Assembly: GCA_002396805.1 (NCBI GenBank) | Contig: DGYW01000019.1 | Coordinates: 47,844 to 62,140 of the forward strand | From: Firmicutes bacterium UBA4996 | GTDB taxonomy: Bacteria > Bacillota > Limnochordia > Darwinibacteriales > Darwinibacteriaceae | Direction: 5' to 3' | Length of the DNA stretch: 14,297 nt | Shown here: in pieces, positions 13,113-14,297 of the stretch | How positions within the stretch are numbered: the stretch's first letter is position 1 | Layout of the letters: each line of letters opens with the position of its first letter | The notes under the pieces: generated by a model | What the model was told of the DNA's origin: nothing | What the model saw: only the letters and a program-made list of their open reading frames with translations | Databases searched by the model: none | Translations under genes and position numbers: made by a program

Positions 13113-14156
13113 TTATATAATATAATTCAAGGAGTAAACTAGTGCAATCAGAATTGCAACAACTACATTTCTCCACAGATTCAAATGGACAATCGCCATA
13201 TACTCCCGAATAATCGCGGAGACATAAAAGTAAAATTTGGTTTTGGAGCCCAAACCATGATAGTTAAGCCCTAGTGATTTGGCCAATATCCCGGCCCTGA
13301 GCACATGGTAATTTGTGGTGCAGAATAGGACCTCTGGATGTTCCTTCTTGGAATCTTGCTTAATCAATTCTGTTGCGAATAGGAGGTTTTCCCTAGTGTT
13401 AGTTGACTGATCTTCCAATAAAATGTGTTCCTGTGGGATTCCTATTTCCAAAGCATAATTTTTCATAGCCCAAGCTTCAGAAACTGCTTCGTTTGGCCCT
13501 TGTCCCCCAGACATGACGATCTTCGGGGGTGTTACTCCTTTTGCTGTTTGGCTATTGTAAAACTCTATGGCTTTATCAATTCTGCCGGCCAGTAATGGAG
13601 TTACTTGATCTCCAGCGAGTCCAGCACCTAGAACTATCAGGTAGTCTTTGTTTCTCTTTTCACACCACAGATTGTAAATCAGAGACGAAGTCAAGAAGAT
13701 CACGAATCCCAACACGAAATACGAGAATATGGCCATTAAAAACCCCATGATGGCCAAGATGGCCTTAGATTTTATTCTGTGGGCAAAGATTGGCAGTATG
13801 AAACTAGAGCTCACAATTCCTATTCCTAGTAAGATACTCAAAACATGGGCTAGAGAGAATCCTTCTTTTTTGATAATTGTCTTGCCTGTGGTAAATAAGA
13901 CTATAGTGCCTATCACGTATAGTACAGGAATTAGAACGATAACTACTAAGAGCATAAATCCGGCTACTATACTCAAGGCCTCTATGTTTTTGGTAAATCC
14001 AATCAGAATCAAAAGTGTCCACAGGGAGCATAAGGAAATGAAGAAGGCCAAACCGTTAAGCACCCTTCTCCGATCTGTGATGTGCAAGATGAACCACAAA
14101 GAGAAGGAAACGAAAAGTGCAATTTCCAGTAAGAAATAGATATTAATATTCATCAT
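13113..14156 (-). CDS. YdcF-family (DUF218) membrane protein
   Basis: A 347-residue protein with five or so N-terminal membrane helices (about 5-25, 33-53, 60-90, 102-122, 132-160), a DUF218 domain (about 172-320) and a C-terminal hydrophobic helix (about 325-347). Family motifs visible are YLIVLGAGL, the arginine in LLAGRIDKA, IVMSGGQGPNE, the conserved STNTRENLLFA, and the CTTNYHVLRA strand-turn. The DUF218/SanA/ElyC/YdcF superfamily is linked to envelope metabolism in the E. coli members SanA and ElyC, but the reaction of this long Gram-positive form is not established to my knowledge. GGGGAGG lies just before two adjacent ATGs, and the second (14153) gives better spacing. Probably monocistronic. 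Confidence 0.88.
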   Translation of the reverse strand: MMNINIYFLLEIALFVSFSLWFILHITDRRRVLNGLAFFISLCSLWTLLILIGFTKNIEALSIVAGFMLLVVIVLIPVLYVIGTIVLFTTGKTIIKKEGFSLAHVLSILLGIGIVSSSFILPIFAHRIKSKAILAIMGFLMAIFSYFVLGFVIFLTSSLIYNLWCEKRNKDYLIVLGAGLAGDQVTPLLAGRIDKAIEFYNSQTAKGVTPPKIVMSGGQGPNEAVSEAWAMKNYALEIGIPQEHILLEDQSTNTRENLLFATELIKQDSKKEHPEVLFCTTNYHVLRAGILAKSLGLNYHGLGSKTKFYFYVSAIIREYMAIVHLNLWRNVVVAILIALVYSLNYII

Positions 14157-14297
14157 TTACCTCCCCTTAGTGACGGTTAGCTACTTGTCTTGTAGAATTC
14201 GAGCATGTCATTAGCAAGCCCTGCTAAATCTACCATCTTTGTCGCTGGTGTTTACGGTAAGCTGTGGGAGTTGCGATACCCCGGAGACTAGTCTCCG
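14157..14297. other. Upstream region of the YdcF-like gene, with terminal palindrome
   Basis: No gene can be supported. A minus-strand frame ends in a TAA near 14179 after GLANDMLEFYKTSS and could be the tail of a gene, but a stop cuts it after about 25 codons. The last 16 bases (14282-14297) form a perfect palindrome CGGAGACTAGTCTCCG preceded by CCC. If the sequence continues with G's, the stem would extend outside the window; this may be a terminator stem or operator. Confidence 0.4.

Noticed and set aside
13529..14139. Plus-strand frames and a second minus frame inside the YdcF-like gene
   Set aside because: Shadows of a gene with clear membrane helices and DUF218 motifs.
14157..14240. 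C-terminus of a chemotaxis-receptor-like or other gene upstream of YdcF (…GLANDMLEFYKTSS)
   Set aside because: Only about 20 residues before an in-frame stop, too short to support identity.

Overview
The window looks like Bacillota (Firmicutes) DNA of moderate GC. Strong AGGAGG-type ribosome binding sites, frequent GTG/TTG starts in the accessory genes, an ImmA/ImmR-type control module and a Paenibacillus-like membrane AraC regulator all point that way. The transporter's binding protein has a signal peptide ending in AHA but no lipobox cysteine. That is unusual for a single-membrane Gram-positive and leaves open a diderm or deep-branching Bacillota lineage. This assignment is inference, not proof.

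Region 1 (1-~4033) is the end of an integrated mobile element next to a tRNA-Lys(CTT) gene. Reading inward from the tRNA there is a tyrosine integrase, a 35-residue membrane peptide gene, an exported protein of unknown function, a YccF-family membrane protein, an ImmA/IrrE metallopeptidase and an XRE repressor, all on the minus strand. A divergent control region follows, with three exact copies and one near copy of ACAAC-N5-GTTGT. One copy exactly fills the spacer of the rightward promoter. The rightward, Cro-like gene breaks off after about 25 codons, so the element is truncated here.

Region 2 (~4033-5036) is a scar. It holds two short, probably broken minus-strand reading frames, an AT-rich stretch and a GC-richer stretch with no recognisable gene.

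Region 3 (5037-12273) is an ABC importer locus: promoter, leader hairpin, solute-binding protein, an intercistronic hairpin, ATPase 1, a fused two-module permease, ATPase 2 and a bidirectional terminator. Convergent to it is a 692-residue membrane-bound sensor/AraC regulator. The proteins belong to the Fe(III)/phosphonate/hexose-phosphate (COG1840-type) family. The binding protein lacks the adjacent tyrosine pair of classical ferric binders, so a phosphorylated organic substrate is at least as likely as iron. The regulator probably senses an extracellular signal and controls the importer.

Region 4 (12274-14297) has a decayed membrane-protein fragment, a stretch with no visible gene, a small two-helix membrane protein, a bidirectional terminator, a YdcF/DUF218 membrane protein on the minus strand, and a perfect 16-bp palindrome at the window edge.

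The best candidates for something undescribed are the three-gene membrane/exported cargo block between integrase and repressor, the operator array, and the importer with two intact ATPases for one fused permease.
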